Source: Emcibacter nanhaiensis
GTDB lineage: Bacteria; Pseudomonadota; Alphaproteobacteria; Sphingomonadales; Emcibacteraceae
Direction of reading: 5' to 3'
Length of the DNA: 64,000 nucleotides
Assembly (NCBI RefSeq): GCF_006385175.1
Contig: NZ_VFIY01000005.1
Coordinates: forward strand, 689,501-753,500
Position 1 is the stretch's first letter. Each line of letters begins with the position of its first letter. Made by a program: the position numbers and the translations under genes. This document shows, piece by piece, positions 62,958 through 64,000 of the stretch. The notes under the pieces were generated by a model. That model was not told the DNA's origin. It searched no databases and worked only from the letters and a program-made list of their open reading frames with translations.

Positions 62958-64000
62958 GTGTCTCAGTTAAAGAAATGGATGTTCCGTCTTTTAAAAGCGT
63001 TTACCGCTACTGTGCTTGTTATAGTGGCGCTTATCGTAATTGTCGACCAGTTGGTAAAAACGCCGGGCGAAAAAATATTATCGCCAGGTGTGACACGGAA
63101 CTCAGCACAATATATTGTCATGCGCGATGGCGTGAAGATTGCGGTGGATGTTTGGTTGCCGCGAGAATACGAGCCGGGTCAAAAGCTCCCTTCAATCATG
63201 TATATGACCAGGTATTGGCGGGCATCCGAACTTGGTATTCTGCGGCATGTTGCTGTAGGCCTTGGGTTGGCGGAAGATCCAAATTTGACTTTGCTTGTCA
63301 GGCTGTTTAACGAAAAGGGATATGCATTTGTGAAAGTCGACGCCCGTGGCAGTGGGGCTTCCTTTGGTGGCCGGCAAACAGAGTTAAGTCCAGATGAGGT
63401 TGCCGACTATGGGGAGATTGCTGACTGGATCGTACGCCAGACCTGGTCGAACGGCCGTATCGGCGCACTTGGTGTCTCTTATCTGGGGAATACGGCGGAA
63501 CTCCTGACGACGACGCAGCGCGGCGCCGTTCGCGTGGTGGCGCCGATGTACAGTGATTTTGATCCTGTTTACCAGTTGATCCAGCCCGGCGGCGCAAAAA
63601 ATAAATATATGGACAACTGGGGCGAGGCGGTTGGTCATATGGACCGAAATGAAACTTGCGCTCTTCTCGAAATCAAAGGGGTGTTGTGTACCCTCAGTGG
63701 GCTTTGGGTCGGCGGGGTCAAACCGGTAGACGCAGATCGTCATGGGGCATTACTGCGGGAGGCCGTTAACGGCCATGCTGACAATGTGAATGTGGGCCGG
63801 CTTTTTGAGGGTATCAATTTTTCCGATGACCCCATGGGGATTGCGGGAAGCGACGCCTGGTCATTCATGCCGGCGGGCAGGGGCCGGGAAATAGAAGCTT
63901 CAGACATTCCCATGTTTGTCTGGGCGGGGTGGTATGATGCCGCTACCGCGGATGGAGCATTGTCCAGGTTTCAGACGTTCTCTAACCCGCAAAGAGTCAT
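62958..64000 (+). CDS. CocE/NonD-family serine hydrolase, N-terminal part (3' end outside window)
   Basis: The frame opens at GTG 62958 (AAGG about ten bases before) and runs without a stop to the window end, 347 codons visible. An N-terminal membrane or signal helix (about 14-29) is followed by the X-Pro dipeptidyl peptidase/cocaine-esterase domain: YIVMRDGVKIAVDVWLP, VDARGSGASFGG (128-138, oxyanion loop), and nucleophile elbow GVSYLG with S174; FVWAGWYD-type segment later. It hydrolyses an ester or amide, perhaps releasing the acid that the adjacent ligase activates. The catalytic Asp and His lie partly outside. Confidence 0.87.
   Translation, partial: MSQLKKWMFRLLKAFTATVLVIVALIVIVDQLVKTPGEKILSPGVTRNSAQYIVMRDGVKIAVDVWLPREYEPGQKLPSIMYMTRYWRASELGILRHVAVGLGLAEDPNLTLLVRLFNEKGYAFVKVDARGSGASFGGRQTELSPDEVADYGEIADWIVRQTWSNGRIGALGVSYLGNTAELLTTTQRGAVRVVAPMYSDFDPVYQLIQPGGAKNKYMDNWGEAVGHMDRNETCALLEIKGVLCTLSGLWVGGVKPVDADRHGALLREAVNGHADNVNVGRLFEGINFSDDPMGIAGSDAWSFMPAGRGREIEASDIPMFVWAGWYDAATADGALSRFQTFSNPQRV

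Noticed and set aside
1-64000. CRISPR arrays, insertion sequences, prophage genes, integrases
   Set aside because: No regular repeat-spacer pattern and no transposase, integrase or phage structural gene was seen on either strand.

Overview
The window is a contiguous stretch of an alphaproteobacterial chromosome. Evidence for the group: CtrA, the CtrA phosphotransferase ChpT and the CtrA inhibitor SciP (DUF1153) are all present; hisZ sits next to purA; RpoH is of the alphaproteobacterial type; FlbD is flagellar with a degenerate receiver; and leader RNAs precede serC and an ornithine decarboxylase gene. A marine Emcibacter/Kordiimonas-like lineage is my best guess, but the genus is inference. 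No transposase, integrase, rRNA or CRISPR array was seen. Both window ends cut genes: an M1 peptidase at the left and a CocE/NonD hydrolase at the right.

Layout. 1-3.3 kb: M1 peptidase, DUF6702-like protein and beta-lactamase-fold hydrolase. 3.5-6.4 kb: serC-serA (serine synthesis) with a structured leader and an intercistronic hairpin. 6.8-8.4 kb: membrane histidine kinase. 8.5-11 kb: hisZ-purA. 11.1-14.4 kb: polyamine operon (type III ornithine decarboxylase, deoxyhypusine-synthase-like protein, agmatinase-family ureohydrolase) behind a leader with a possible pseudoknot. 14.5-16.1 kb: AT-rich two-gene island of unknown function. 16.2-22.1 kb: housekeeping and small genes (thioesterase, DUF6265, rpoH, rluD, DUF6476, M67 peptidase, DUF3253, LysE, cysQ).

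22.2-53.3 kb is a cell-cycle, chemotaxis and flagellum block: chpT, cheA-W-Y-B-R, ctrA, fliI-fliJ, a long leftward operon fliF-G-H-N-motA-flbD-flhA-flhF-flhG-(FliK-like)-(QueF-like), sciP, then leftward fliK-flgD-flgE and rightward flgK-flgL. ChpT, CtrA and SciP are the expected upper control layer. FlbD with sigma-54 is the expected middle layer, and two divergent sigma-54-type promoters lie between fliK and flgK.

53.4-64 kb: mnmA, a tRNA with CAU anticodon, then an accessory metabolic region: a CrtI/retinol-saturase-like oxidoreductase, an esterase, two tandem secreted beta-propeller paralogues, a TetR regulator, a MaoC hydratase, an acyl-CoA ligase and a CocE/NonD hydrolase. The last four look like one acyl-CoA or ester degradation module, substrate unknown.

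The less ordinary items are the QueF-like protein lacking its catalytic segment at the end of the flagellar operon, the second FliK-like protein, the ornithine decarboxylase leader, the AT-rich gene pair, and a 16-bp palindrome carrying two CtrA-type half-sites behind sciP.
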